Of a DNA stretch of 64,000 nucleotides, positions 34,052 through 42,298 are shown in pieces. The notes beneath the pieces are model-generated. The model saw only the letters and a program-made list of their open reading frames with translations, had not been told where the DNA came from and made no database searches. The position numbers and the translations under genes are program-made. The DNA comes from Niabella ginsenosidivorans (lineage in GTDB: Bacteria > Bacteroidota > Bacteroidia > Chitinophagales > Chitinophagaceae), in the NCBI RefSeq assembly GCF_001654455.1, contig NZ_CP015772.1:2480001-2544000 (forward strand), in the 5' to 3' direction. Every line of letters begins with the position of its first letter. Position 1 is the first letter of the stretch.

Positions 34052-35236
34052 TTATTTTACGGAGCTGGTATCAGCAGAAATCAGCTCCTGGTACGCTGGT
34101 GGCGGAACCACCGGCAATGCCTTCAGCACCTTCAATGCCGCATCCAGCTTTTTATAGCTCCATTTACCGGCTATGGTGCCTTTTTTCAGCAGGTATAAAG
34201 TAGGATTGGTACGGGCGGCCATCCGGATCATCACCCGGTCGCCCGCTAACACTTCAAGCCCTTTAAAACCGGTTGCTGCGATCTCCTGCTTTACCACCGG
34301 TGCCAGGCTGCTGATGATATACAGGGGTACTTTCTTTTTTTCTGCCCAATGATAGACGGGTTCAAAACCGTTCTTCCATTTTTCTACAGGTGTGGAAGCA
34401 TCTTCATGAAACAGCAACAGCACATAGTTTCCACCGAGTATCTCCTGTGTAACATTGATGCCCGCGCTGTTCTGAAAATCAAATCCCCTGATCTCCGGGA
34501 TGTTGTTGGTGCCCTTGCGGATCACTTTATCATACCGGTCAATGAATTTATAGGTGCTGTCATTAAAATCGTCCGGAAAATGATCCGCATTAAATTCTAA
34601 TTTTTTGCCCCCTTTTTCATATACAAACGTGATCTCTGTACTGTCCGGGATGCTGTTTGCAGGCACTTTTGTTTTATCAGGAATATAATTTCCCGTTTTA
34701 AAAGGAAGGCAATCCAGCACCGGAAGATAGTGCAGGGTATACCATTGAATACCGAAAGAAAGTAATGCCAGAACTACTAATACCGCATTGGTAACACTTT
34801 TTGAAAAGACCGGCTGGATGTATTGCCGGTTAAAGAAAAGGAACAGGATCAGGATCAATAATACCACATCCTTGGCAAAAGAGGCGCCTGAGCTGATAGG
34901 GATACAATCTCCAAAGCAGCCGCAGTTGCTGAATTTGCCGGATAAATAGGCATACCCTGTAAGAAACGTAAAGAACACGATCAGCAACAGCAGCAGCCAA
35001 CTGATCAGTTTTTTCTTCCAGCCCAGCAGTAAGGCTACGCCTGCTATGATCTCAAATGCGATCATCAAAACGGACAGCGTAAGCGTGATGCCGTCCAGCG
35101 CGCTCATCTTCCACAGGTCAAAGAACTCCTGCATTTTATAGCTGAGCCCGATGGGGTCATTCGCTTTGATCAATCCCGAAAAAATAAATAATATACCAAC
35201 AATAAACCTGCAACTATTTACCAAAGCCTTCATCAT
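34052..35236 (-). CDS. BT_3928-type DoxX/MauE membrane protein with thioredoxin-like C-domain
   Basis: 394 residues. Four transmembrane helices (residues ~1-145) form a DoxX/MauE-like unit beginning CRFIVGILFIFSGLIKANDP; a cysteine cluster SNCGCFGDCIP follows the third helix. The C-terminal ~150 residues (FDFQNSAGINVTQEILGGNY, PLYIISSLAPVVKQEI, TNPTLYLLKKGTIAGKWSYK) look like a thioredoxin fold without a CxxC pair. It belongs to the group named after BT_3928 and is likely envelope redox-related. It starts nine bases after the DUF1599 stop on the same strand, so the two are an operon. Confidence 0.88.
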   Translation of the reverse strand: MMKALVNSCRFIVGILFIFSGLIKANDPIGLSYKMQEFFDLWKMSALDGITLTLSVLMIAFEIIAGVALLLGWKKKLISWLLLLLIVFFTFLTGYAYLSGKFSNCGCFGDCIPISSGASFAKDVVLLILILFLFFNRQYIQPVFSKSVTNAVLVVLALLSFGIQWYTLHYLPVLDCLPFKTGNYIPDKTKVPANSIPDSTEITFVYEKGGKKLEFNADHFPDDFNDSTYKFIDRYDKVIRKGTNNIPEIRGFDFQNSAGINVTQEILGGNYVLLLFHEDASTPVEKWKNGFEPVYHWAEKKKVPLYIISSLAPVVKQEIAATGFKGLEVLAGDRVMIRMAARTNPTLYLLKKGTIAGKWSYKKLDAALKVLKALPVVPPPAYQELISADTSSVK

Positions 35237-35245
35237 CTTCCGGTT

Positions 35246-35791
35246 TTATGATTGCGCCCCGCCCTGCAAAATCAGTGCAAAAACAGCATAGTTAATAATA
35301 TCATTATAGTTTGCGTCTATCCCTTCACTGATCAGCGTTTTCTGGTCATTGCCCAGTATCTGCCGGATACGCTGCAGCTTCATCAGTATCAGGTCCACAA
35401 AGCTTTCCTGGCTCATGCTGCGCCAGGCTTCACCATAATCATGGTTCTTATTTTCCATCAGGTCTTTCGCCCGGGCAATGTATATATCATAATACTTTAT
35501 CACCTCTTCTTCTTTCAATTCTTCCGGTGCTTCTTTAGGAAGCTCCAGCTGAATCAGCCCGATCACCGCGTAATTAATGATGCCCTTAAACTCCCCGGCA
35601 ATATCATCTGCAATCTTTTGCTGTTGCTGCTCCTGGATAGTGCGGATCCGCTGCGCTTTAATATAGATCTGGTCTACAATAGATATCGTTCTCAGCACCC
35701 TCCATGCGGTGCCGTAATCTTTGTTTTTTTTGAGGAATATATCCTTACATTCATCAATAACCGCATCGTATTGCTTGCTTGTTCTATTCAT
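35246..35791 (-). CDS. DUF1599 domain protein, two tandem repeats
   Basis: 181 residues from the ATG at 35791. The frame continues to 36073, but that part overlaps folP on the other strand and is not family-like. Two homologous halves are visible: DECKDIFLKKNKDYGTAWRV with DQIYIKAQRIRTIQ, and IARAKDLMENKNHDYGEAWRS with DLILMKLQRIRQIL, each followed by GxxNYAVxxLIxL. Each half has the K-N-x-D-Y-G-x-A-W-R motif. This repeat resembles all-alpha NTP pyrophosphatase-like proteins, but the activity is unknown. Co-transcribed with the BT_3928 gene. Confidence 0.9.
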   Translation of the reverse strand: MNRTSKQYDAVIDECKDIFLKKNKDYGTAWRVLRTISIVDQIYIKAQRIRTIQEQQQQKIADDIAGEFKGIINYAVIGLIQLELPKEAPEELKEEEVIKYYDIYIARAKDLMENKNHDYGEAWRSMSQESFVDLILMKLQRIRQILGNDQKTLISEGIDANYNDIINYAVFALILQGGAQS

Positions 35792-35900
35792 AATTTTTAT
35801 TACTGAATGTTGTTTTAAAGAGACGGCTTTAAAGGGTACCTTATACTTTAAACCCCGGCAACATGTTATCTTTACGCCCAAAAATAACAAACAAATCCTG

Positions 35901-36731
35901 ATGTTGACCCTTAATTGCCGGGGAAAGTTCATTTCGTTGCAAAAGCCGCTTGTGATGGGCATTCTGAACATCACTACCGATTCTTTTTTTACAGGAAGCC
36001 GCCATAAGACCGATACAGCCCTGCTCAAGAAGGCAGAAGAGATGCTGAAATCCGGTGCTGCGATGCTGGACATCGGCGGTCAAAGCACCCGGCCGGGCAG
36101 TCAATTACTGTCTGCAGATGAAGAGGCCGGCGCCGCCATCCCTGCTGTAGCGTTATTGCACCGTTATTTTCCGGAAGCGATCCTTTCCATAGATACATTC
36201 TATGGCAAAGTAGCTATGGAAGCCGTTGCAGCCGGTGCTTCCCTTATCAATGATATCAGTGCCGGAACACTGGATGCCAACATGCTCACTACTGTTGCCT
36301 CTCTGAAGGTTCCTTATGTGCTGATGCACATGCAGGGAACCCCGCAAACCATGCAGACCCGCCCTCATTATGAAAATGTAACGCTGGAAGTTCTGGATTT
36401 TTTTATAAAAAAGACGGGGGCACTGAAGGCATTAGGGATCAATGACCTGATCATCGACCCCGGTTTTGGCTTTGGAAAAACCAACCGGCACAACTTTACA
36501 TTGCTCAGGCACCTGCAGGTGTTTTCTATGCTTGGGTATCCGGTGCTGCTGGGTGTGAGCCGTAAAGGTACTATTTACAAGACCCTGGGTATAACGGCAG
36601 CAGAGGCGCTGAATGGCACTACTGTTTTAAATACCATAGGAACCCTTAACGGAGCATGCCTGCTGAGGGTGCATGATGTAAAAGAGGCTACAGAAGTGAT
36701 CCGGCTTTATGAGCGCTATCAGAACAGCTAA
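35901..36731 (+). CDS. folP: Dihydropteroate synthase
   Basis: Joins p-aminobenzoate to dihydropterin pyrophosphate in folate synthesis; target of sulfonamides. 276 residues from the ATG at 35901; an upstream extension of the frame overlaps DUF1599 and lacks homology. Motifs: VMGILNITTDSFF (pterin site), MLDIGGQSTRPGSQ, SIDTFYGKVA, LINDISAG, YVLMHMQGTPQTMQ, IDPGFGFGKT and LLGVSRKGTIYK. It is divergent from DUF1599 and overlaps the end of the convergent trxA gene by four bases. TATCTTTA at 35867-35874 is a one-mismatch -7 candidate. Confidence 0.96.
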   Translation: MLTLNCRGKFISLQKPLVMGILNITTDSFFTGSRHKTDTALLKKAEEMLKSGAAMLDIGGQSTRPGSQLLSADEEAGAAIPAVALLHRYFPEAILSIDTFYGKVAMEAVAAGASLINDISAGTLDANMLTTVASLKVPYVLMHMQGTPQTMQTRPHYENVTLEVLDFFIKKTGALKALGINDLIIDPGFGFGKTNRHNFTLLRHLQVFSMLGYPVLLGVSRKGTIYKTLGITAAEALNGTTVLNTIGTLNGACLLRVHDVKEATEVIRLYERYQNS

Positions 36732-37036
36732 GAAAATGCTCCGGCAGTGCTCAATTGCTGCTCCAGGTACGCCAGTGGCATTGCACCGCTTTGCCGCCAT
36801 AGGATTTTACCGCCTTTGAACAATATAAAAGTAGGCACGCTCTGCACCTGATAGGCAGCAGCAGCCTGCGGACTCTGGTCAATATCTATCTTTATAATAG
36901 AAAGCTGATCTCCTACTTTAGCTTTCAGGTCATGCAGCACAGGAGCCATCATCTTGCAGGGCCCGCACCAGGTAGCCGTAAAGTCAACCAGAACAGGTTT
37001 TTCACCCTTTATTAAAGATTGAAATGTTTCCGCCAT
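36728..37036 (-). CDS. trxA: Thioredoxin
   Basis: 102 residues from the ATG at 37036, which is preferred to a start twelve codons upstream because MAETFQSLIKGEKPVLVDF matches the thioredoxin N-terminus. The active site is WCGPCKMM; cis-proline in SVPTFILFKGG. Cytosolic disulfide reductase. The last four bases overlap the end of folP on the other strand. Confidence 0.94.
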   Translation of the reverse strand: MAETFQSLIKGEKPVLVDFTATWCGPCKMMAPVLHDLKAKVGDQLSIIKIDIDQSPQAAAAYQVQSVPTFILFKGGKILWRQSGAMPLAYLEQQLSTAGAFS

Positions 37037-37099
37037 TTTTAATCTTTTTGTTTCTGTAAATATAGCCAACAATCAGGCCCGTTCAAAACCGGATTTTGC

Positions 37100-37130
37100 A
37101 AACAAAAACAGCTGCCAGAACGTGGCAGCC
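37100..37130 (-). terminator. Rho-independent terminator of the FKBP operon
   Basis: On the minus strand, GCTGCCA (37123-37129 complement) and TGGCAGC (37111-37117 complement) pair over a five-base loop and are followed by TGTTTTTGTTTG. It sits 24 bases after the stop of the FKBP lipoprotein gene at 37154, in the right orientation. Confidence 0.75.
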
Positions 37131-37153
37131 GTTTTATTCAGTAACAGGATCTT

Positions 37154-38170
37154 TTATTTTTTACTGTCTTTTGCAGCATCCGGCACGGCAGGTTGTGCAG
37201 TTGCCTGTGGAGCCTGTTGAGGCGGTGTGTCGGCTACCCGCATAATCTCTACCTCAAAATACAGCGGCTCATATTCCTTAAACGGGGAACCAGGCGGCGG
37301 ATTTTTACCGTAGGCAAGGAACCCGGGTATATAAATCACTCCTTTGCCTCCCTCTTTAAATTGCTTTACCCCGTCATCAAATCCCGGTATAGAAGAACCG
37401 TCTGTACCAACCTGGGCCGTAAAAGAATCGGGGCCTATAAATACAGCATCCCCCTCTACTTTTTTACCGGTGTACCTGAGCGTTACAAACTTCCCGTCTG
37501 CCGCCTGCTTGCCTGTACCGGGTTGATCTATTTTTACAAAGGTTCCTAAAGCGGTTTTTGTAGCAGTAATATTTTTCTTCTTCAGATAGGCCTCCATTTC
37601 AGAAAGCTGTTTTTGCCTGCCTCCTGATTTTTCAAAAGCAATGGAGTCCTCTCTTTCCTTTTGTTCCATCCTTTTCTGGAACGCCTCTCCTTCTTTCTGG
37701 TAATCCAGTCTTGCCAGGCTGTCTGACTGGAACACGTCCAGCACTTTAAGGGTAAAGGTCAGTTGGTCTCCCTTCTTCATAAACGGAGGTAGCTGGGCTT
37801 CCTGGGCAATTCCCTTTTTAATAAGAGAATCCACATACAGGATCACAACAGCGCTATCTCCTTTTTTAAGGAATTTATAGATCTCATCAGGTGCATAAAA
37901 CGGCTGACCCGGCAGCTGCTTTATATCCTGAACCTGGGCATAAAAAGGGATCCTGCTGTAAGTATCTTCCAACAGGGTATCCTTTGAACCGGAAAGCCTT
38001 ACGGATTGATTCATTTTTAAAATAGCGCCTGTTTTTGTGGAATCTTTGCTGCTGCCTTCATAGATCCTGTACTTTAATCCACTGGAAGTGGTCTTAAAAC
38101 CGGAATTCCGGCATGCAGCAAACGCTAGCACTGTTAAAAGCATCAACCCCTGTAATTGCAACTTTTTCAT
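37154..38170 (-). CDS. FKBP-type peptidylprolyl isomerase lipoprotein, copy 1
   Basis: 338 residues with a lipoprotein signal (KKLQLQGLMLLTVLAFAAC). A central charged, helical region (residues ~145-200, rich in K/E/Q) separates an N-terminal FKBP-like domain (SSGLKYRIYEGSSKDSTKTG) from a C-terminal FKBP domain with GKFVTLRYTGKK, GSSIPGFDDGVKQF and GVIYIPGFLAYGKNPPPGSP. It is a tandem paralogue of the next gene, 31 bases apart, sharing an almost identical C-terminal block. Likely an envelope-folding factor. It has a good terminator 24 bases downstream. Confidence 0.92.
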   Translation of the reverse strand: MKKLQLQGLMLLTVLAFAACRNSGFKTTSSGLKYRIYEGSSKDSTKTGAILKMNQSVRLSGSKDTLLEDTYSRIPFYAQVQDIKQLPGQPFYAPDEIYKFLKKGDSAVVILYVDSLIKKGIAQEAQLPPFMKKGDQLTFTLKVLDVFQSDSLARLDYQKEGEAFQKRMEQKEREDSIAFEKSGGRQKQLSEMEAYLKKKNITATKTALGTFVKIDQPGTGKQAADGKFVTLRYTGKKVEGDAVFIGPDSFTAQVGTDGSSIPGFDDGVKQFKEGGKGVIYIPGFLAYGKNPPPGSPFKEYEPLYFEVEIMRVADTPPQQAPQATAQPAVPDAAKDSKK

Positions 38171-38201
38171 TGGATATGCCTCTGATTTTTATGCACAGTA
38201 G

Positions 38202-39209
38202 TTACTTTTTCTTTTGTTCTTTCACGTCTTTGCCGGCTGGTTGTGAAGCAGGCATTTGCGGCTGAGGCTGTGCGGGAGTATCGGCCACATCTGTAATTTC
38301 CACCTCAAAATACAAAGGCTCATACTCTTTAAAAGGTGAGCCGGGAGGAGGATTTTTACCATAGGCAAGGAACCCGGGTATATAGATCACTCCTTTTCCG
38401 CCTTTTTTAAATTGCTTCAGGCCATCTTCAAAACCGGGAATACTGCCCTGCTGACCAATAGGAACTGTAAAGCTGCTTGCCTGGAAGGAACTATCCGTTT
38501 GTAAATGTTTTCCGTTATATTTAACCGTTACAAATTTGCCATCTGTAACAGGCGTGCCATCTCCCGGGTTATCTATTTTTACAAAAGTGCCCAGGGCTGT
38601 TTTTGTGGCAGTAATATTTTTCTTCGTTAAATAGTCCTGGACATCAGCAATTTGTTTTTGTTTGGCGCCTGATTTTTCAAAGGCAATTGAATCCGCCTTT
38701 TGCTTGGCTTCAGCCTTTTTCTGGTAAGCCATTCCCTCTTTCTGGCGGTCGAGCATTGCCAGGCTGTCATTTTTAAATACATCCAGCACCTTAAATGTAA
38801 AGATGAACTTGTCGCTCTTTTTTATAAAGGAAGGCAGTTGTGCTTCCTGGGTCAGTCCTTTTTTAATAAGCGAATCCACAAACATAACGATAACAGCACT
38901 ATCCCCTTTTTTCAATTTAGGCAGTACTTCCATAGGGCTGTAATTGCCCTGGCCCGGAGGAACCGGCTGCACGGGCATATATTCAGGCATTGTTTCATAG
39001 GAATTGTACAATACGGTATCTTTTGAGCCTGAAATTTTTTGTATAACATTAAATTTCAGGACTTCGCCCATCTTAGCAGAGTCTTTGCTTCCCCCATCAT
39101 AGATTATATACTTCAGCCCACTTGGGGTGGTCTTGTATTCTGCATTTTTGCAAGCTGTAAAAGCAGCGGCTGCAAGTACCACCAGGCCCAATGTTTTAAA
39201 TTGTTTCAT
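38202..39209 (-). CDS. FKBP-type peptidylprolyl isomerase lipoprotein, copy 2
   Basis: 335 residues with lipoprotein signal (KQFKTLGLVVLAAAAFTAC). Same layout as its downstream paralogue: N-terminal domain (TPSGLKYIIYDGGSKDSAK), coiled region (EAKQKADSIAFEKSGAKQKQ), then C-terminal FKBP domain (GKFVTVKYNGKH, GSIPGFEDGLKQFKKGGKG, IPGFLAYGKNPPPGSP). The N-terminal halves have diverged more than the C-terminal ones. It lies 18 bases after nrnA on the same strand, so nrnA and both FKBP genes are probably one operon. Confidence 0.92.
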   Translation of the reverse strand: MKQFKTLGLVVLAAAAFTACKNAEYKTTPSGLKYIIYDGGSKDSAKMGEVLKFNVIQKISGSKDTVLYNSYETMPEYMPVQPVPPGQGNYSPMEVLPKLKKGDSAVIVMFVDSLIKKGLTQEAQLPSFIKKSDKFIFTFKVLDVFKNDSLAMLDRQKEGMAYQKKAEAKQKADSIAFEKSGAKQKQIADVQDYLTKKNITATKTALGTFVKIDNPGDGTPVTDGKFVTVKYNGKHLQTDSSFQASSFTVPIGQQGSIPGFEDGLKQFKKGGKGVIYIPGFLAYGKNPPPGSPFKEYEPLYFEVEITDVADTPAQPQPQMPASQPAGKDVKEQKKK

Positions 39210-39227
39210 TGTTGTTTTTGTGTTATT

Positions 39228-40235
39228 TTATTGTAATAATTGTTCGTTTTCCTTTAATGCGGTTTTGAACTGCAGAATCGTTTCCTGGAGCGATTCTTTT
39301 GTACCACCCCCGGATGCATTAAAATGGCCGCCCCCGTTAAAGTATTTGCGGGCAAAGCTGTTGCAATCAAAAGTATCTTTACTCCGGAAGCTCCATTTCC
39401 GCTCTTCATCCCTGTCTATAACCAGGGCCGCCAGTTTGATCCCCTGCACAGATAGCGGGAAGTTCACGAGCCCTTCCGTATCACCTGTTTTTATTTCATA
39501 TTTTAACAGGTCGTATTTGGGTATTGCAATTAATGCGGCATTATATTCATAAAAGAACTCCAGCCGGTGCAGGAATGCATTTCCCATAAAACGCAGGCGG
39601 TTTTCAAGAAAATTATCAAACAGCTGGCTGTGGATCTCTGTATGCCGGATGCCCTGCTCCATCAGCCTGGCTGCCATGCGATGCACGGCCGGCGTGGTAG
39701 CCTGAAAACGGAAAGACCCGGTATCTGCAACAACGCCTGCATATAAACAGGTGCTGATATCAATATCCAGCATGGCTTCATGACCTGCATCCTTAATAAA
39801 ATCATAGACCATTTCACAGGTCGAGCTCTTATTAACATTACTGATCCCAAAATCAAAGGATCGGGCGTCCGGCTCCTGGTGATGATCAATCAATACTTTG
39901 ATGCATGTTGCCTCATACAGATCCGCAGCAAAATTTTTAGTGCGGTGAAATACATTAAAATCCAGGCAAAAGAGATAGTCTGCAGCCGATAACAGCGGGC
40001 GAACCTTTTCTTTTTCCCGGTCATAGTTGAGCACTTCCGCCACGCCCGGCATCCAGTTCAGCCAGTTAGCCCAGTTAGTGGGCGAAACAACCGTAACCGA
40101 ATGCCCCAGCTTTTTCAGGTAATGGTACAAACCTAACACAGAGCCCATTGCATCCGCATCAGGTTTCTGATGCATAGTGATGAGCACTTTTGCGGGTTGT
40201 TGTAATAAAGGATATATGTCTGCTATCGGCTTCAA
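39228..40235 (-). CDS. nrnA: DHH-family bifunctional oligoribonuclease/PAP phosphatase NrnA-like
   Basis: Degrades short RNA oligomers and 3'-phosphoadenosine 5'-phosphate. Motifs: VLITMHQKPDADAMGSVLG (DHH motif I), YLFCLDFN, LIDHHQEPDA (DHH motif III), ADTGSFRFQATTP, and the DHHA1 motif KYFNGGGHFNASGG near the end. The frame reaches 40244, but that TTG overlaps the -7 element, so I choose the TTG at 40235, which gives the typical MKPIADIYPLLQ start (335 residues). First gene of an operon with the two FKBP genes. Confidence 0.9.
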   Translation of the reverse strand: MKPIADIYPLLQQPAKVLITMHQKPDADAMGSVLGLYHYLKKLGHSVTVVSPTNWANWLNWMPGVAEVLNYDREKEKVRPLLSAADYLFCLDFNVFHRTKNFAADLYEATCIKVLIDHHQEPDARSFDFGISNVNKSSTCEMVYDFIKDAGHEAMLDIDISTCLYAGVVADTGSFRFQATTPAVHRMAARLMEQGIRHTEIHSQLFDNFLENRLRFMGNAFLHRLEFFYEYNAALIAIPKYDLLKYEIKTGDTEGLVNFPLSVQGIKLAALVIDRDEERKWSFRSKDTFDCNSFARKYFNGGGHFNASGGGTKESLQETILQFKTALKENEQLLQ

Positions 40236-40241
40236 CGGGCG

Positions 40242-40249
40242 CAAAAATA
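40242..40249 (-). promoter_or_regulatory. -7 element of nrnA
   Basis: The minus strand reads TATTTTTG, matching TAnnTTTG exactly. It overlaps the upstream TTG codon at 40244 and ends seven bases from the TTG chosen as start. It sits back to back with the ndk -7 element at 40285-40292. Confidence 0.45.
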
Positions 40250-40284
40250 GGTAAAACTACGCTTTTAGATCGACGAATTTTCCT

Positions 40285-40292
40285 AAATTTGC
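40285..40292 (+). promoter_or_regulatory. -7 element of ndk
   Basis: TAAATTTG, an exact TAnnTTTG, 27 bases before the ATG of ndk at 40319. No clear TTG at -33. Expected transcript start is near 40298. Confidence 0.5.
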
Positions 40293-40318
40293 ACCCCAAA
40301 TTAAATATTTAACCCAAT

Positions 40319-40738
40319 ATGAGTAATCGTACTTTTACCATGATCAAGCCTGATGCCATGAAAAACGGGCATGCAGGCGTGATTATTGACCGCTTTATTA
40401 AAGAGGGCTATAAAATTGTAGCTTTGAAGGTCACCAGGCTCTCTGCTGAAAAAGCGGGTGAATTTTATGCTATACATAAGGAACGCCCCTTTTATGGAGA
40501 GCTGGTTCAGTTCATGAGCAGCGGTCCAATTGTTGCGGCCATTCTTGAAAAAGAAAACGCCGTGGCTTCTTTCCGGGAACTGATCGGCGCTACAGACCCT
40601 GCCAAAGCTGCTGAAGGAACCATCCGCAAGCTGTACGCGACTTCTTTAGGAGAAAACGCGGTGCATGGCAGTGACAGCGACGAAAACGCTAAAATTGAAG
40701 GAGATTTCTTCTTTAGCGGTTTGGAAAGAGTTTTATAA
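40319..40738 (+). CDS. ndk: Nucleoside-diphosphate kinase
   Basis: Transfers the gamma phosphate between nucleoside triphosphates and diphosphates via a phospho-histidine. 139 residues. [50 protein letters not shown] and the active-site His in [13 protein letters not shown] are all conserved. Single gene with its own promoter and a strong terminator downstream; divergent from nrnA. Confidence 0.97.
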   Translation: MSNRTFTMIKPDAMKNGHAGVIIDRFIKEGYKIVALKVTRLSAEKAGEFYAIHKERPFYGELVQFMSSGPIVAAILEKENAVASFRELIGATDPAKAAEGTIRKLYATSLGENAVHGSDSDENAKIEGDFFFSGLERVL

Positions 40739-40756
40739 TAAGAATACCTATTTCAT

Positions 40757-40787
40757 AAAAAAACCGGCAAATGCCGGTTTTTTTTGT
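40757..40787 (+). terminator. Rho-independent terminator of ndk
   Basis: AAAAAAACCGGCA, AA, TGCCGGTTTTTTTT: a six-pair GC-rich stem extended by A-T pairs and a run of eight T, 19 bases after the ndk stop. Confidence 0.9.
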
Positions 40788-40791
40788 GAGA

Positions 40792-40805
40792 TTACGAATT
40801 CGTAA
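40792..40805. repeat. Palindrome TTACGAATTCGTAA
   Basis: A 14-base perfect palindrome directly after the ndk terminator. With one more base it reads ATTACG-AATT-CGTAA and shares half-sites with the inverted repeat ATTACG-CAAG-CGTAAT upstream of trhO (42114-42129). Confidence 0.5.
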
Positions 40806-40976
40806 CTAATCCGGAATTACAGCTGATGACAGCACCATACCCTGTGGTAACGGGCGATGGAGCGTTTTCTGCGCCACATTTCTTTCATGTACCATTGTCT
40901 GATGGTAAAAAAGGAATAACAATGAAGGAATTGCCGTTATAAATAACAACAACAAAATGGAAAAAACGCGTTTCAT
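40806..40976 (-). CDS. Possible small secreted or membrane protein
   Basis: A 56-residue frame in an otherwise empty 329-base gap. It opens with a strong signal-like sequence (MKRVFSILLLLFITAIPSLL, then FLF) and ends in a polar tail (HERNVAQKTLHRPLPQ). It is preceded by 91 bases to the trhO stop. No family recognised. The alternative frame after residue ~22 (TIRQWYMKEMWRRKRSIARY) is equally protein-like, so a frameshift in the run of six T cannot be excluded. Real but uncertain. Confidence 0.35.
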   Translation of the reverse strand: MKRVFSILLLLFITAIPSLLFLFYHQTMVHERNVAQKTLHRPLPQGMVLSSAVIPD

Positions 40977-41067
40977 AAAGTAAGTTTTTTAAATAGTTAA
41001 CGTAGGATATTAAAATTTCGCAACAAAACAACAAAGAAAGTGTTAAGTTGCTGTTTACGGATTATTG

Positions 41068-42096
41068 TTATTTAATTAAATTTCTTAAACGGGACCTGGA
41101 TTTATTAAATACGTTCCGTCCAAGATCAATGCCTTTTCTCCGCTCCTTCTGTTCCTCTTCCGGCAGGTGAATAAACTCCTGGCAATTGACACTGCAACAC
41201 CCGTCATATTGTTTCCTGCACTCTTCACATTGTATGAACAACAGATGACAGGCGTCATTGGCACAATTCACATGTGTATCTGCCGGCTTGCCGCATTGAT
41301 GACAACGTGCAATCACCTCATCAGTTACCCGCTCGCCGAGCCGTTGATCAAATACAAAATTCTTGCCATGAAATTTATTTTTGATCCCTTTTTCTTTTAC
41401 CTGGTTTACATAATTAATAATGCCCCCTTCCAGGTGATATACATTTTTAAATCCTTTATGCAGCAAGTAGGCAGAAGCTTTCTCACAACGGATCCCCCCG
41501 GTACAGTACATAATGATATTTTTATCAATATGTTCCTGCATCATATCTACAGCCATAGGCAACTGGTCACGGAATGTATCACTGGGCACTTCAATAGCCT
41601 TCTCAAAATGCCCCACCTCGTATTCGTAATGATTGCGCATATCAATGACGATGGTGTCTGAAAGTTCTGTTAAACTGTTGAATTCCTGTGCATTTACATA
41701 CTTTCCTTTTTTGGACATATCAAAACCGGGATCGTTTATTCCATCTGCAACAATTTTTTCCCGCACCTTTATATCCAGCACATAAAAGGATTTGCCATCA
41801 TCATCTACTGCTATATTCAACCGCAGGTCTTCCGGAAGCTGATGGGCATAAAGCGCCTGCTTTAATTGCTCAAAATTGCCGGCAGGTACGCTGATCTGTG
41901 CATTTATACCTTCATTTGCAATGTAGATGCGCCCCAGTACACCAATAACCGACAACGCTTTATACAATTGATTCCGGTAGCTTACTGGTTCGTCAATTTT
42001 AAAATAATGATAAAAGGAAAGCGTTGTTCTGGGCGTAGTATCCTTTAAAATACGCTCTTTCAGCTCCTTTCTGGAAACACGGTTGTGTAAGGCCAT
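41068..42096 (-). CDS. trhO: tRNA uridine-34 hydroxylase TrhO (rhodanese family)
   Basis: Makes 5-hydroxyuridine at tRNA wobble position 34 using oxygen. 342 residues. The N-terminal UPF0176/acylphosphatase-like domain ([18 protein letters not shown]) is followed by a rhodanese domain with active-site loop [17 protein letters not shown], then a cysteine-rich C-terminal segment ([20 protein letters not shown], then C-x2-C and CCSVNC), a likely zinc site. [18 protein letters not shown] is typical. Single gene with an inverted repeat just upstream. Confidence 0.94.
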   Translation of the reverse strand: MALHNRVSRKELKERILKDTTPRTTLSFYHYFKIDEPVSYRNQLYKALSVIGVLGRIYIANEGINAQISVPAGNFEQLKQALYAHQLPEDLRLNIAVDDDGKSFYVLDIKVREKIVADGINDPGFDMSKKGKYVNAQEFNSLTELSDTIVIDMRNHYEYEVGHFEKAIEVPSDTFRDQLPMAVDMMQEHIDKNIIMYCTGGIRCEKASAYLLHKGFKNVYHLEGGIINYVNQVKEKGIKNKFHGKNFVFDQRLGERVTDEVIARCHQCGKPADTHVNCANDACHLLFIQCEECRKQYDGCCSVNCQEFIHLPEEEQKERRKGIDLGRNVFNKSRSRLRNLIK

Positions 42097-42113
42097 GGTT
42101 TTTTGAAATTTGA

Positions 42114-42129
42114 ATTACGCAAGCGTAAT
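42114..42129. promoter_or_regulatory. Inverted repeat ATTACGC-AA-GCGTAAT upstream of trhO
   Basis: A perfect 7-2-7 inverted repeat, 18 bases before the trhO ATG on the minus strand. It may be an operator, an mRNA hairpin or a remnant of a dispersed repeat; a similar palindrome lies past the other end of this segment at 40792-40805. Confidence 0.45.
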
Positions 42130-42246
42130 AATTAAATAATAATTGGACAGTTGCAGGCTGCACCAAATTTCGGCTGCAAAAGTACGGAAACAATGGCAGA
42201 CTACCAACCCGATGGGTGAACCAGGATAAAATAAAACTAAAAAAAT

Positions 42247-42279
42247 AGTTGTTAAACTAAGTTATTAGTTCTACCTTGC
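42247..42279 (+). promoter_or_regulatory. Promoter and linked palindromic operator of the blaI-M56 operon
   Basis: AGTT-GTTA-AACT (42247-42258) and AACTAA-GTTA-TTAGTT (42255-42270) are two perfect palindromes sharing the AACT arm, both with centre GTTA. They occupy the space between a TTG (42249-42251) and TACCTTGC (42272-42279), which is one mismatch or shift from TAnnTTTG at 20-base spacing. BlaI/MecI repressors bind TACT/AGTA-type dyads in their own promoters, so autorepression is a natural reading. Confidence 0.6.
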
Positions 42280-42298
42280 TGTCAAATTCCAATTTTTT

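Noticed and set aside
35721-35900. N-terminal extension of folP
   Set aside because: Overlaps DUF1599 on the other strand and the conserved folP N-terminus begins at 35901.
35792-36073. N-terminal extension of DUF1599
   Set aside because: Overlaps folP; the first tandem repeat starts right after the ATG at 35791.
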